The position numbers were made by a program, and so were the translations under genes. This document shows, one piece after another, positions 38,418 through 47,904 of a stretch of 64,000 bases of DNA. This stretch comes from Candidimonas humi. GTDB taxonomy: Bacteria > Pseudomonadota > Gammaproteobacteria > Burkholderiales > Burkholderiaceae_B. The stretch spans positions 124,001 through 188,000 of the forward strand of contig NZ_JAHTBN010000005.1 in assembly GCF_019166065.1 (NCBI RefSeq), in the 5' to 3' direction. The notes beneath the pieces were generated by a model that saw nothing but the letters and a program-made list of their open reading frames with translations, searched no databases and was not told where the DNA came from. Position 1 is the first letter of the stretch. The number at the start of each line of letters is the position of its first letter.

Positions 38418-39365
38418 TCAATAGCGCTGCAGCAGCCATTCCCCGACTCGCTGCGCGATCTCGTCGCTATTGTCGTCCATCATCAGCATGTGGGAATTGC
38501 CCTGGATGCCCATGCGCGGCAGTTCCCACCAGTCGGCCTCGATGCCGGCGCGCAGCAGCGCGTCGCGGAATTCGATGCCGCGGCGCGTGAGCATTTGCCA
38601 GGTGGACGTGGCGTCGAGGTAGTCGCCGTAGACGAACAGGCAGGCGCGCGCGCCCAGGGCCGGCACTTCTGCGGGGATGCAGAAGCCCGAGGGCTCGATC
38701 GCCACCATGCCGCGCACCAGGTCGGGGCGGCGCGCCGCGGCGCGGAAGGCCACCTCGCCGCCGTGGCTGTGCGTCATCAGCAGGCAAGGGCCGATGCGTT
38801 CCAGCGCCGCGCACAGAGTGTCGACTGCGGTGTCGTTGTTCGACAGCCAGCGCGGCACGGCGGTCTGGATGAAGGTGTCCAGGTGTTCCACAGGAAAGCG
38901 CTGGCCCTCGAAGGGCCGGCGCGCCTGGAAGTCGCCGGCAGTGCCGAAGCGGAACAGGCTCCAGGCTTCTTCGGCGCTGCGCACGATGGGGGCGTCGGGC
39001 CAGATGCCCGGAAAGGGCGCCCAGCCGGCGCGACCGCGCTCTACATTGTCGATGACATATACCGGGAAGCCCTGCGCCACGAAGGCCTGGACCCAGCCAT
39101 CGCGCCCGTCGGGCGTGTGTTCCCACATGGTGCCGCACATGCCGCCGCCGTGCAGCATGGCCAGGGGCAGTTCGCAGCCAGGCTCGGCCGGTATGAAGTA
39201 CTGCACATATGCCTGCTCGATATGGAACAGGCCATTGGGGTCGTATTCGTAGGGCGCGGTCTGTGTGAAGGAAATGGTGCGCACCGGCTGGCCGCTGACG
39301 CGGATCTGCCTGCCGCCGGCGTAGAAGCTGCCGAAACGAGCAAGGCCGCGGGTTTTCGGGTTCAT
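38418..39365 (-). CDS. Alpha/beta hydrolase (esterase-like)
   Basis: The protein has 315 residues. HGGGMCGTMWE provides the oxyanion hole, LLMTHSHGGEVAF carries the nucleophile Ser in an S-H-S-H-G-G setting, and GIQGNSHMLMMDDNSDE carries the catalytic His. The family acts on esters or lactones of unknown nature. There is no signal peptide, so it should act in the cytoplasm. The start at 39365 has no strong ribosome site. It points in the opposite direction to the MFS-lyase group and to no neighbour directly. Confidence 0.85.
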   Translation of the reverse strand: MNPKTRGLARFGSFYAGGRQIRVSGQPVRTISFTQTAPYEYDPNGLFHIEQAYVQYFIPAEPGCELPLAMLHGGGMCGTMWEHTPDGRDGWVQAFVAQGFPVYVIDNVERGRAGWAPFPGIWPDAPIVRSAEEAWSLFRFGTAGDFQARRPFEGQRFPVEHLDTFIQTAVPRWLSNNDTAVDTLCAALERIGPCLLMTHSHGGEVAFRAAARRPDLVRGMVAIEPSGFCIPAEVPALGARACLFVYGDYLDATSTWQMLTRRGIEFRDALLRAGIEADWWELPRMGIQGNSHMLMMDDNSDEIAQRVGEWLLQRY

Positions 39366-39450
39366 CTCTGGCTCGGTGGTGTTATGAAGATGTTCATATG
39401 CATGGTATCAGGCATGCGCATGTGCGCATACCTGCATGCCGTGCATGTCC

Positions 39451-39485
39451 ATGCGTGTGCATGCGTGTGCGTGCGTGTGCGTGCG
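39451..39485. repeat. Alternating purine-pyrimidine tract, 35 bases
   Basis: The stretch is mostly TG, CG and TGCG dinucleotide steps with no break, the sequence type that forms left-handed DNA under supercoiling. It lies in the 163-base gap between the hydrolase and binding-protein genes. Confidence 0.6.
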
Positions 39486-39528
39486 GCTGCGGCCGGCGCG
39501 CGCCCGCCATGCCCGCCCGCATGCGCCC

Positions 39529-40794
39529 CTACTTGCCTGCGTGCTTGAGCAGGGGGCAGGTGCTGTCGGCCAGCGGCCATACCAGGTCCTCGCCGGGGAT
39601 GGTGGCGACGATATGGTAGTAGTCCCAGGGTTTGGTCGATTGTTCGGGCGTCTTGACCTGGGCCAGCAGCATGTCGCGCACCACCAGTCCGTCGGGGCGC
39701 AGGTGGGCATGGCGGCTGAACGGGTCGTCGATGGGTAGCTGGCGCATCTTGGCCATGACCTTGTCGGAATCGTCGGTGCCCGCAGCCTTGACGGCTTTCA
39801 GGTAGTGCCGCACCGAGCCATAGACCCCGGCTTGCAGGAAGGTGGGGGGCTTGCCCATGCGCGCCTCGAACTTCTTGGTGAAGGCGCGCGTGCCGTCGTT
39901 GGCGTCCCAGTACGACGGGGTGGTCAGGTAGGTGCCTTGCGCGGCTTTCAGGCCCAGGCTGTGCACGTCGGTGATCATCAGCAGCATGGCGGCGAGCTTC
40001 TGGCCGCCCTTGCCGATGCCGAATTCGGCGGCCTGCTTGATGGCGTTGATGGTGTCGCCGCCGGCATTGGCCAGGGCGATGATCTGCGCCTTCGAGCTTT
40101 GCGCCTGCAGCAGGAAGGAGGAAAAGTCCGAGGCGTTCAGTGGGTGGTAGATGGTGCCCAGCACCTTGCCGCCGTTGGCCTTGACCACGTCGGACGTGTC
40201 CTTGGCCAGTTGCTTGCCGAAGGCATAATCGCTGGCCAGGATGAACCAGTTCTTCTGGCCGGTCTTGACCACGGCGCTGGCCGTGCCGCGCGCCAGCGCG
40301 TAGGTGGTGTAGGTCCATTGCACGCCGTAGGGCGAACACTGCGCCTGGCTCAGCGCGGTCGTGCCGGCGCTGGAGAACATGACGATCTTCTTCTTGGCCC
40401 GCGCGATGTTCTGTACCGCCAGGGCCACCGAGGAATTCGGCAGGTCGACGATGACGTCCACGCCGTCGACGTCGTACCACTGGCGGGCAATCGATGCGCC
40501 CACATCGGGCTTGTGCTGGTGGTCGGCGGCGATGACTTCGATGCGCCGCCCCAGCACGCTGCCTCCGGCTTCTTCCACGGCGATGCGGGCGGCTTCTACC
40601 GAGCCCTTGCCGGTGGCGTCGGCCACCACGCCGGACAGGTCGGTGAGCACGCCTATCTTGATGGGCGGGGCGTCGGCGGCGGCCTCCGGGGCGTTTTGTG
40701 CGGGTTTGTCGGCTGCCGTTTGTGCCATGCCGGGCGCGCACAGGCACAACAAGGCGCCGGCCGACAGCGCGGCGGCATATGCGTTCAGTTTCAT
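39529..40794 (-). CDS. ABC transporter substrate-binding protein, branched-chain amino acid/amide type
   Basis: The protein has 421 residues with a signal peptide ending PGMAQ, then the Peripla_BP_6 fold: IKIGVLTDLSGVVAD at about residue 46, VDVIVDLPNSSVALAV, and WFILASDYAFGKQLA. Proteins of this type bind amino acids, amides or aromatic acids for import. No permease or ATPase gene lies nearby, so it is an orphan or serves a transporter elsewhere. A good AGGAGG site lies upstream of ATG 40794, and an A+T-rich promoter-like stretch precedes it at about 40815-40835. Confidence 0.93.
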   Translation of the reverse strand: MKLNAYAAALSAGALLCLCAPGMAQTAADKPAQNAPEAAADAPPIKIGVLTDLSGVVADATGKGSVEAARIAVEEAGGSVLGRRIEVIAADHQHKPDVGASIARQWYDVDGVDVIVDLPNSSVALAVQNIARAKKKIVMFSSAGTTALSQAQCSPYGVQWTYTTYALARGTASAVVKTGQKNWFILASDYAFGKQLAKDTSDVVKANGGKVLGTIYHPLNASDFSSFLLQAQSSKAQIIALANAGGDTINAIKQAAEFGIGKGGQKLAAMLLMITDVHSLGLKAAQGTYLTTPSYWDANDGTRAFTKKFEARMGKPPTFLQAGVYGSVRHYLKAVKAAGTDDSDKVMAKMRQLPIDDPFSRHAHLRPDGLVVRDMLLAQVKTPEQSTKPWDYYHIVATIPGEDLVWPLADSTCPLLKHAGK

Positions 40795-40948
40795 CTCGGG
40801 TCTCCTCCTGGACGAACTATCTTATATTAATAATCGTTTGCCGGAACAGGATTGCCGAAACGAGATTGCTGGCATGAGGTTTCCGGCATGGAAGGTTCGA
40901 GCGTCGGGGTCGCAGCGTGGCTTGCACGCCGCTGCGGCCCGCAGGCGT

Positions 40949-41479
40949 TTATTCCTGGAACAGGGTGCGCGCGCCTTCGTAGCGGCGCGCGAAATAGGGG
41001 CTGTGCAGGGAATCGATGCGTACGCGCCCGCCGGTGGAGGGCGCATTGACGAATTGCCCGTTGCCCACATAGATGCCCATGTGCGAATAGGAATGGTGCA
41101 GGGTGTTGAAGAACACGAAGTCGCCCACGTTCAGTTCGCCGCGCGGCACCGGGCGGCTGATCGCCGCGATGTCTTCGGTGTTGTGCGGCAGCGCATGGCG
41201 CGTGGCGTTTTCGAACACATAGCCTATCAACCCGCTGCAGTCGAAACCGGAATCGGGACTGGAGCCGCCGTAGCGGTAGCGTGTGCCGATCAGGCCCATG
41301 GCGGTCAGGGCCACGTCCTGGCGCTTGCTGGCATCGATGGTGATATGGCGGTAAGAGGCCAGGTTGCTGCCGCGCCTGAGCCCCGATTCGCCGGCGCAGC
41401 CGGCCAGCAGCGCCGCAACCAGGCCCGCGGTCAGCAGTCGGCAGAATCGGGCGCGCGTCGCGCGCTGGGGTTTCTCCAT
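40949..41479 (-). CDS. NlpC/P60-family lipoprotein (cell wall peptidase)
   Basis: The protein has 176 residues. A signal with the lipobox LLAGC (Cys at about residue 29) makes it a probable lipoprotein. The NlpC/P60 catalytic domain follows: FDCSGLIGYVF carries Cys, SHMGIYVGNGQFVNAP carries His, with a third residue after. It cuts peptide cross-links in peptidoglycan. Start ATG 41479 (MEKPQR) is preferred over an upstream start at 41530 since the signal then lies near the N-terminus. Confidence 0.9.
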   Translation of the reverse strand: MEKPQRATRARFCRLLTAGLVAALLAGCAGESGLRRGSNLASYRHITIDASKRQDVALTAMGLIGTRYRYGGSSPDSGFDCSGLIGYVFENATRHALPHNTEDIAAISRPVPRGELNVGDFVFFNTLHHSYSHMGIYVGNGQFVNAPSTGGRVRIDSLHSPYFARRYEGARTLFQE

Positions 41480-41704
41480 ATGCGAATTATGGTAGCGTTG
41501 CTGCTGATAGACAATAGCCCGACAGTCCAATAGCGCAATAGCTCAATAGCCGGCCGGGCAATAGGGTGGCTGGCGGACTATGACTGACTGTCTGTGGACC
41601 ATGGCCAGCTGTGGGGCGACTCTTATCTGGTGACCCTTGTCTTCTTGTCCGCGCCGCTATCAAAGACCCGCTTGCCGCGACCGGCATGATCGGCAAGGCT
41701 CAAT

Positions 41705-42133
41705 ATGTCCGATACCTCGATTCCTTCCGATACGCTGCGCGCCTACCGGGAAACGCATTACCTCGTGACCGAGTTGCCGCAGCCCTTCGCGCTGCGCATA
41801 GGCATGCCGAGCATCGAGCTGGACGCGCTTTACCGGCGCCGCGGCGTGGACAGTGCGGCGTTTCTCACGGCCTGCAATCCCTATGGCAAGCTGCTGGACG
41901 AGGCCTCCAATGCGGCCGCCCAGGAACGCCTGCGCGGGGAACTCGAAACGCTCGGCTTGGCGTATTTCGGCGGAGAAGGGCGGCATCCAGGCGGCGGCTG
42001 GCCGGCCGAGGCGAGTTTCCTGGCGCTGGGCCTGTCCCGGCAAGAGGCGGCCGCGCTGGGCCGCCGCTATCGGCAGAACGCCGTGGTCTGCTGCGGCCCC
42101 GATACCGTTGCGCACCTGGTGCTGCTGCGTTGA
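41705..42133 (+). CDS. DUF3293 family protein
   Basis: The protein has 142 residues. FLTACNPYGKLLDEASN, an R-rich middle, WPAEASFLALGL and YRQNAVV are the segments shared by DUF3293 proteins. The role is unknown. AAGG precedes ATG 41705. Confidence 0.8.
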   Translation: MSDTSIPSDTLRAYRETHYLVTELPQPFALRIGMPSIELDALYRRRGVDSAAFLTACNPYGKLLDEASNAAAQERLRGELETLGLAYFGGEGRHPGGGWPAEASFLALGLSRQEAAALGRRYRQNAVVCCGPDTVAHLVLLR

Positions 42134-42225
42134 AGCTTGCGGCACCAGACGCGGCGGCAAGGGCCAGGGCCGGCCCGAAGCCCGGCCGGTAGACCGGGCG
42201 CCGACAATGCGTCAGGCAAGGCAAT

Positions 42226-42285
42226 AAACAAACCGATAAACAAACCGGCAAATAGACCGGCAAATAGACCGGCAAATAGACCGGC
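42226..42285. repeat. 12-bp tandem repeat, 5 units
   Basis: Five units of 12 bases: AAACAAACCGAT, AAACAAACCGGC and AAATAGACCGGC three times. It is in the gap between the DUF3293 and DUF2306 genes and looks like a small variable-number repeat. It reads in-frame as a repeated hydrophobic peptide on the minus strand, but no gene there is supported. Confidence 0.9.
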
Positions 42286-42398
42286 AGGTCCGGCGCTGGG
42301 CGGCATATCCCAGGGACCTCGCGCCGCGCCGGCCGCCCGCAGGATAAAATTCATCCACCAGCCGCCTCCGGCGGGCACGATGACCAGGAGCACGACAC

Positions 42399-42923
42399 AT
42401 GAGCCTTGCCCCACTTACTTCCGCGTCGGCCGTCATACAGGTTCACGCCTGGGCCGCGATATTCGCGCTTGCGCTGGGCGTCGTGGTGCTGGCGCGCAGA
42501 AAAGGCACTCCCAGCCATCGCTGGTCGGGGCGCATCTGGGCGGCGGCCATGCTGGTCGCCGTCCTGTCGTCCTTCTTCATCCACGAGTTGCGCACCTGGG
42601 GGCAGTGGAGTCCCATCCATATCCTGTCGGTCATTACGCTGGTCTTGCTGGTGCGCGCCTACGTCGCCATCCGGCAGCGCAAGGTCCAGTTGCACGCCGA
42701 GCTCATGAAGGCTACGTTCTACAACGCGCTGCTGCTGGCCACCTTCTTCACCTTCCTGCCCGGCCGCATCATGCACGACGTGGTGTTCGGCCCATCCCCG
42801 GAGGCGGCAGGCGCCGTGCCCATGTGGGTATGGATCGTCGGCGGGGTGGTCGTGGTGATGGGCGGGCGGCATCTCGCGGCCAAATGGCACCGCAAGACCA
42901 GGGCTGCCGCTGGCGCGGGCTGA
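42399..42923 (+). CDS. DUF2306 membrane protein
   Basis: The protein has 174 residues and four hydrophobic segments. HRWSGRIWAAAMLVAVLSSFFI is the typical start of the DUF2306 family. Function unknown. AGGAG lies before ATG 42399. No gene in the surroundings suggests a partner. Confidence 0.85.
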   Translation: MSLAPLTSASAVIQVHAWAAIFALALGVVVLARRKGTPSHRWSGRIWAAAMLVAVLSSFFIHELRTWGQWSPIHILSVITLVLLVRAYVAIRQRKVQLHAELMKATFYNALLLATFFTFLPGRIMHDVVFGPSPEAAGAVPMWVWIVGGVVVVMGGRHLAAKWHRKTRAAAGAG

Positions 42924-42960
42924 TTCCGGGTATGCCGCGGCGCGCCGAGCCGCCTGCCTC

Positions 42961-43869
42961 TCAAGGCTGGTGGGCCTCGATCTCGTCCACGATGGCCTTG
43001 ACGTGCTCGATGAAGGCGCCGATATGCGGCGGCAGCAGCCGTCCTTCCATGACCTGGATCTGCATATTGCGGGACTGCAGTTCGGCGCTGGCGACCGGGC
43101 GGGCGACCAGTCCGTCGGGCTTCAGGCGCGATGCCACAGACATATAGCCCGCGAACACGATCGCGTCCGAATGGCGCACGAAGACATGCAGGGCGGGGGA
43201 ATAGTTCGAGGACAGCGCCGCCTCGAGCGTCAGGCCGTCCAGGGCGCAGACCCGGTCCAGCAGGTGGCGCGCGGTGCTGCTGCCATCGGTCAGGGCGAGG
43301 GGATAGTCCATGATTTCCGGCAAGGTGACCGACGCGCGCCCCGCCAGGGGATGGCCCGCCGCCATGATCGCGTAGACGGGAGTACGCCAGGAGTGCAGCA
43401 CTTTGACGCCGCGTCCGGGCGCCACCGAGAACGACACCGCCAGGTCGACTTCGCCCTCGGCCGTCATGCGCATGGCTTCGCCGGGCGTCGCGACGTGCAT
43501 GCGGAAGCGCGTATTGGGATGGCGTTTGCGGAATACGGCCATGGCTTCTGCCAGGAAGCCCCGGGCCGCGCCTTCCGAGGCGGCCAGCCTGATCTCGTCG
43601 CGCGGCGCCTCTTGCAGGCTGGCGATCTGTTGCAGCACTGCGGCCGATTCCATCAGCGTGCGCCGCGCATGGGCCAGCAGCAAGCGGCCCGCCTCGCTGA
43701 GCACCATGCCGCGCGCCGCGCGCTCGAACAGCGGCGCCCCCACTTCTTCTTCCAGGGCCGCGATCTGGCGGCTGATGGCCGACACCGCAACATGCAAGTG
43801 CCTGGATGCCGCGCTGAGGCTGCCCTCCTGGGCGACCTCCACGAAATATTTCAATGCGATGCCATGCAT
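42961..43869 (-). CDS. LysR-type regulator
   Basis: The protein has 302 residues with a normal LysR helix-turn-helix (HLHVAVSAISRQIAALEEE) and effector domain. It is divergent from the aspartoacylase-like gene at 44108 with 238 bases between, so it may regulate the acylase-peptide transporter operon. The effector is unknown. Confidence 0.9.
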   Translation of the reverse strand: MHGIALKYFVEVAQEGSLSAASRHLHVAVSAISRQIAALEEEVGAPLFERAARGMVLSEAGRLLLAHARRTLMESAAVLQQIASLQEAPRDEIRLAASEGAARGFLAEAMAVFRKRHPNTRFRMHVATPGEAMRMTAEGEVDLAVSFSVAPGRGVKVLHSWRTPVYAIMAAGHPLAGRASVTLPEIMDYPLALTDGSSTARHLLDRVCALDGLTLEAALSSNYSPALHVFVRHSDAIVFAGYMSVASRLKPDGLVARPVASAELQSRNMQIQVMEGRLLPPHIGAFIEHVKAIVDEIEAHQP

Positions 43870-44047
43870 GGATAGGGATGAGGAGGGCTGGGTTGGGTTT
43901 TGCGCCGGCCTTGCGTAGCCCGGCGCCGTCTCTTGCGCGGGGGCAGGAATCCGTGTCGTTTATGCGGCCCTTGCGGACTGCACAAGTCTATCGGTCCATG
44001 CAATCTTATCTTTGCCGAAAAGGCAAGGACATTCCATAATATTCTAA

Positions 44048-44076
44048 TTGTAGAGAAAGCATAAGGCCCCTAGAAT
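44048..44076 (+). promoter_or_regulatory. Possible sigma-70 promoter for the acylase/peptide operon
   Basis: TTGTAG, a 17-base spacer and TAGAAT at 44048-44076 form a fair promoter. Transcription would start at about 44083, which favours the ATG at 44108 over the ATG at 44075 that overlaps the -10 box. Confidence 0.45.
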
Positions 44077-44107
44077 GCTTTGGTCGAAGCTCACACGGGG
44101 CCTGTTG

Positions 44108-45067
44108 ATGAACTCTACCGCTACACCGCTGCGTCCATTCGAACTCGCCTGTCCGGACTTGTCCGCCGAGCGCCAGGGCAATACCGGCACCGCCGGCGTC
44201 TGGCATTTCGACTCGGGCGTACCGGGCAAGCCGGTCATGCTCACCGCGCTGGTGCACGGCAACGAATTGTGCGGCGCCTGGGCGCTCAAGACCTTCCTCG
44301 GCAGCGGCTTGCGGCCGCGCCGCGGCGCCCTGACCCTGGCCTTCTGCAATCTGGCGGCCTTCGATCGCTTCGACCAGCAGGACTATCTGCCTTCGCGTTT
44401 CGTCGACGAAGACTTCAATCGCGTCTGGAGCCCCGACAAGCTGTCCGACCCGAGCAGCAGCGAGCGCCGCCGTGCCGCCGAGATCCTTCCCTGGGTCGAG
44501 CGCGCCGACTGGCTCATGGATTTCCATTCCATGTCCGTGTCCGAAGTCCCTCTGCAAATGTCCGGCGTGCAACAGCGCAATATCGACCTGGCGCTCAAGC
44601 TGGGCACCCCCGCCACCATCATCGCCGACGCCGGCCACGCCGCGGGCGTGCGCATGCGCGACTACGGCCGCCACGCCGAACCCGGCGAAAACGGCACACG
44701 CTCGCTATTGATCGAATGCGGCTTTCATGGCGCGCCCGAAGCGCGCGGCGTCGCCATCGACCAGATGGCGCGCTTCCTGGTCGAGGCCGGCACGATCGAT
44801 CGCGCCGATGTGCCCGCCGACTGGTTCACGCCGGACGCCCCGCGCCAGCGGGCCTTCAAGGTGACCGAGGCCGTCGCCACGCCCAGCGGCAAGTTCCGCT
44901 ACGCACAGCCCTGGAAGGGCCTGGAAATCCTGCCCGCCGGCACGCTCATAGGCTGGGAAGACGAGCAGCCCGTGGCGGCGCCTTACGACGACTGCGTGCT
45001 GATCATGCCGGCGGCCAATTTGCGGCCCGGCGTGACCGTCGTGCGGCTGGCCCGGATCATCGCCTGA
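44108..45067 (+). CDS. Succinylglutamate desuccinylase/aspartoacylase-family amidohydrolase
   Basis: The protein has 319 residues, a zinc-dependent carboxypeptidase fold. VHGNELCG gives the H-x-x-E zinc pair, EDFNRVW an Arg/Asn substrate segment, and LMDFHSMS the third zinc His. Such enzymes release an acyl group from an N-acyl amino acid. ATG 44108 is chosen because a promoter seems to overlap the earlier ATG 44075. It heads the Dpp-type transporter operon, so its substrate is probably an imported N-acyl amino acid or peptide. Confidence 0.88.
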   Translation: MNSTATPLRPFELACPDLSAERQGNTGTAGVWHFDSGVPGKPVMLTALVHGNELCGAWALKTFLGSGLRPRRGALTLAFCNLAAFDRFDQQDYLPSRFVDEDFNRVWSPDKLSDPSSSERRRAAEILPWVERADWLMDFHSMSVSEVPLQMSGVQQRNIDLALKLGTPATIIADAGHAAGVRMRDYGRHAEPGENGTRSLLIECGFHGAPEARGVAIDQMARFLVEAGTIDRADVPADWFTPDAPRQRAFKVTEAVATPSGKFRYAQPWKGLEILPAGTLIGWEDEQPVAAPYDDCVLIMPAANLRPGVTVVRLARIIA

Positions 45068-45239
45068 AGCAGGCCTGGAATCAAAGAGACGGCAGCATTG
45101 CAGCACCTCTTCGGCTTGCATGGCCTGCGGCTTCGCGCCTCGTGCTTTTTTGATTCCACGCTCCCGCCGGGCGTGTTGCGCCGGAGCCCGGCCGCAGCCG
45201 CAAACATATAAAAATCCAAGCATTCCTAGGAGACTGACC

Positions 45240-46874
45240 GTGTACGACTTCCACCTTCGCTTTCGCATGCATGCCGCGGCCGCCCTGGCCGCGGCGCTGG
45301 GTTTTGCGGCCTGCGCCCATGGCCAGGGCCATGGCGACACGCTCAAGATAGGCCTGGCGTCCGAACCCACCGCGATCGATCCGCACTATCACCAGGCCAC
45401 ACCCAACGGCGCCCTGGACTCACAGATTTTCGACACACTGGTGGGGCAGGATTCCAAGGGAAACCTGGCGCCCTTGCTGGCCACTTCCTGGAAGACATTG
45501 GACGACAAGACCTGGGTGTTCAATCTGCGCCAGGGCGTCAAGTTTTCCAATGGCGCGCCGTTCAGCGCGCAGGACGCGATCTTCACGTTCTGCCGCATGG
45601 TCAACAACCCGCAGGCCATATCGGGCGCGTTCAAGTCCATCGTGAACAAGCTGCAGGACGTGCAGGCCTCCGATCCACATACGCTGCGCATCACCACGCG
45701 CGCGCCTTATCCGCTGCTGCCCCACGACCTGACGCGCGCCGCCATCCTGTCCAGCGGCATCGTGCAGCACGGGCCCATCACCTTCGATCTGCCGCACAAG
45801 TGCGGCGTGACCGGCCCCTGGCCCCGGGTTGAAGACTTCAACGACGGCAAGGACGCGATCGGCACTGGCCCCTACAAGCTGAAGTCCTATGTGAAAGGGG
45901 TGGGCATAGAACTGGTGCGCAACGACGGCTATTGGGGCAAGAAGCCCGAATGGAAAGATGTGAAATTCGTTCCCGTGCCCAACGCCGGGCCGCGTCTCAC
46001 GGGTTTGCTGGCGGGCGACTTCGATGTGATCGAGAGCCCCGCCGCGCGCGACCTGCCGCGCATCAAGAAGACGCCGGGCTTCGGCTACGTGGCCACGCCC
46101 TCGGACCGCGTCATCTTCCTGCAGCTCGACGTGGGCCGCAGCCCGAGCCCGATGGTGAAGGCGCCCAACGGCAAGAACCCGCTGCAGGACGTGCGCGTGC
46201 GCCGCGCGATCTCCATGGCCATAGACCGCAAGACCATCGCCGAGCGCATCATGAGCGGCATGGCGACGCCGGCCTATCAATTCATCCACAAGAACATGTT
46301 CGGCGCGCTGCCCAATCCGCCGGTGCTCAAGTACGACCCGCAAGCCGCCAAGAAGCTGCTGGCCGAGGCCGGCTATCCGGACGGCTTCGACCTGACCATC
46401 TCGTCGCCCAACGACCGCTATATCAACGACGGCCAGATCGCCCAGGCGGTGGCGCAATATCTTTCGCGCGTGGGCATCCGCACCAAGGTCGACGCGATGA
46501 CGCGCGCGGTGTATTTTCCAAAGCGCGCCAAGCGCGAGTTCAGCTTCTCGCTGGGGGGCTGGTCCTCGGATGACGGTTCGTCGTTCCCGCAATACTGGAT
46601 CACTTCCTATGCGCCCGACCTGGGGCTGGGCACCAGCAACTATGGGCGCTACAGTAATCCGGAACTCGACCAGGCGTTCCGCAAGGCCCTGACCACCATC
46701 GATCCGGACCAGCGGGCGGCCCTGCTGCGCAAGACGCTGAACCTGGCGCTGGCCGACCTGCCGTGCATCCCGCTGCATTTCGAAAGCTCCATCTGGGCCT
46801 TCCGCAAGGGCCTGACCTACGAAGGGCGGGCGGATCAGTACACGCTCGCCACTTCCGTGCACGCAGTGCATTGA
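45240..46874 (+). CDS. Dpp/Opp-type substrate-binding protein (SBP_bac_5)
   Basis: The protein has 544 residues. A signal peptide ends near CAHGQG, then the SBP_bac_5 fold starts with LKIGLASEPTAIDPHYHQ. It binds peptides or opines in the periplasm and hands them to the permease encoded next. GTG 45240 has AGGAG about eight bases upstream, which decides the start; an ATG at 45267 is possible. All five importer genes lie in order on one strand. Confidence 0.93.
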   Translation: MYDFHLRFRMHAAAALAAALGFAACAHGQGHGDTLKIGLASEPTAIDPHYHQATPNGALDSQIFDTLVGQDSKGNLAPLLATSWKTLDDKTWVFNLRQGVKFSNGAPFSAQDAIFTFCRMVNNPQAISGAFKSIVNKLQDVQASDPHTLRITTRAPYPLLPHDLTRAAILSSGIVQHGPITFDLPHKCGVTGPWPRVEDFNDGKDAIGTGPYKLKSYVKGVGIELVRNDGYWGKKPEWKDVKFVPVPNAGPRLTGLLAGDFDVIESPAARDLPRIKKTPGFGYVATPSDRVIFLQLDVGRSPSPMVKAPNGKNPLQDVRVRRAISMAIDRKTIAERIMSGMATPAYQFIHKNMFGALPNPPVLKYDPQAAKKLLAEAGYPDGFDLTISSPNDRYINDGQIAQAVAQYLSRVGIRTKVDAMTRAVYFPKRAKREFSFSLGGWSSDDGSSFPQYWITSYAPDLGLGTSNYGRYSNPELDQAFRKALTTIDPDQRAALLRKTLNLALADLPCIPLHFESSIWAFRKGLTYEGRADQYTLATSVHAVH

Positions 46875-46920
46875 GCGCCGCGGTTCATGCGTGCCGTACC
46901 GATAGCGACGAGGCCATAGC

Positions 46921-47898
46921 GTGCTGCTGTTTACCTTGCGCCGGCTGATCCAGAGCTTGTTCGTGCTGCTGGCGGTTTCGATCGTGGTATTTCTCGCCGT
47001 TTATGCGGTGGGAGACCCGGTCGAACTGCTGGTCAGCCCTGAATCCACGGTGCAGGATCGCCTCGACCTGATCGCGCACCTGGGGCTGAACCAGCCGATC
47101 TGGAAGCAGTACCTCATCTTCCTGTGGGGGGCGCTGCACGGCGACCTGGGCAATTCCTTCGTCTACAGCACCCCGGCCATAGATCTCATCATCTCGCGCA
47201 TGCCCGCCACCTTCGAACTGGTAGTGGTAGCCATATTCCTGACCTGCGCCATCGGCATTCCGCTGGGCCTGGTGGCGGGCCTGTACCGCGACCGCGTGCT
47301 CGGGCGCGGCATCATGGCGACTTCGGTGCTGGGCTATTCCCTGCCCAATTTCTGGCAGGGCATGATGCTGATCCTGATGTTCGCGGTCTGGCTCGGCTGG
47401 CTGCCCGCCTCGGGCCGCGGCGACACGGTATCGGTGCTGGGCGTGCCGCTGTCGATATTCACCGCCAGCGGCTGGCGGCACATCGCCATGCCGGCCGTCA
47501 ACCTGGCGCTGGGCAATATCGCCCTGGTGCTGCGCCTGACGGCGGCGGGCGTCGCCGAGGCGCAGTCGCAGGAATACGTGAAGTTCGCGCGGGCCAAGGG
47601 GCTGCGCCCGGGCCGCATCGTGCGGCGCCATATCCTGCGCAATATCCTCATCCCCGTCGTCACCGTGGTGGGCATGGAATTCGGCGGCCTGATCGCCTAT
47701 TCGACCATCACCGAAACGGTCTTTGCCTGGCCCGGCATGGGCAAGCTGCTCATCGACAGCGTGTATCAGCTCGACCGCCCGGTGGTGGTGGCCTACGTGA
47801 TGCTGGCCACGCTGATTTTCGTAGTCGTCAACTTCGTCGTCGACCTGCTGTACGCCGCGCTCGACCCGCGCGTGCAACTGGCCGCCGCCACGCAATAA
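46921..47898 (+). CDS. Dpp/Opp-type permease (DppB-like)
   Basis: The protein has 325 residues and six membrane segments. A first helix at the N-terminus is followed by a periplasmic loop, then the BPD_transp_1 core with the EAA loop around EYVKFARAKGL...RHILRN. It forms the translocation channel with the next gene's product. The start is GTG 46921. Confidence 0.94.
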   Translation: MLLFTLRRLIQSLFVLLAVSIVVFLAVYAVGDPVELLVSPESTVQDRLDLIAHLGLNQPIWKQYLIFLWGALHGDLGNSFVYSTPAIDLIISRMPATFELVVVAIFLTCAIGIPLGLVAGLYRDRVLGRGIMATSVLGYSLPNFWQGMMLILMFAVWLGWLPASGRGDTVSVLGVPLSIFTASGWRHIAMPAVNLALGNIALVLRLTAAGVAEAQSQEYVKFARAKGLRPGRIVRRHILRNILIPVVTVVGMEFGGLIAYSTITETVFAWPGMGKLLIDSVYQLDRPVVVAYVMLATLIFVVVNFVVDLLYAALDPRVQLAAATQ

Positions 47899-47904
47899 GC
47901 CGCC

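Noticed and set aside
42067-42414. Minus-strand frame with repeated AGLF through the 12-bp repeats
   Set aside because: Repeat-derived, no start signal and no similarity.
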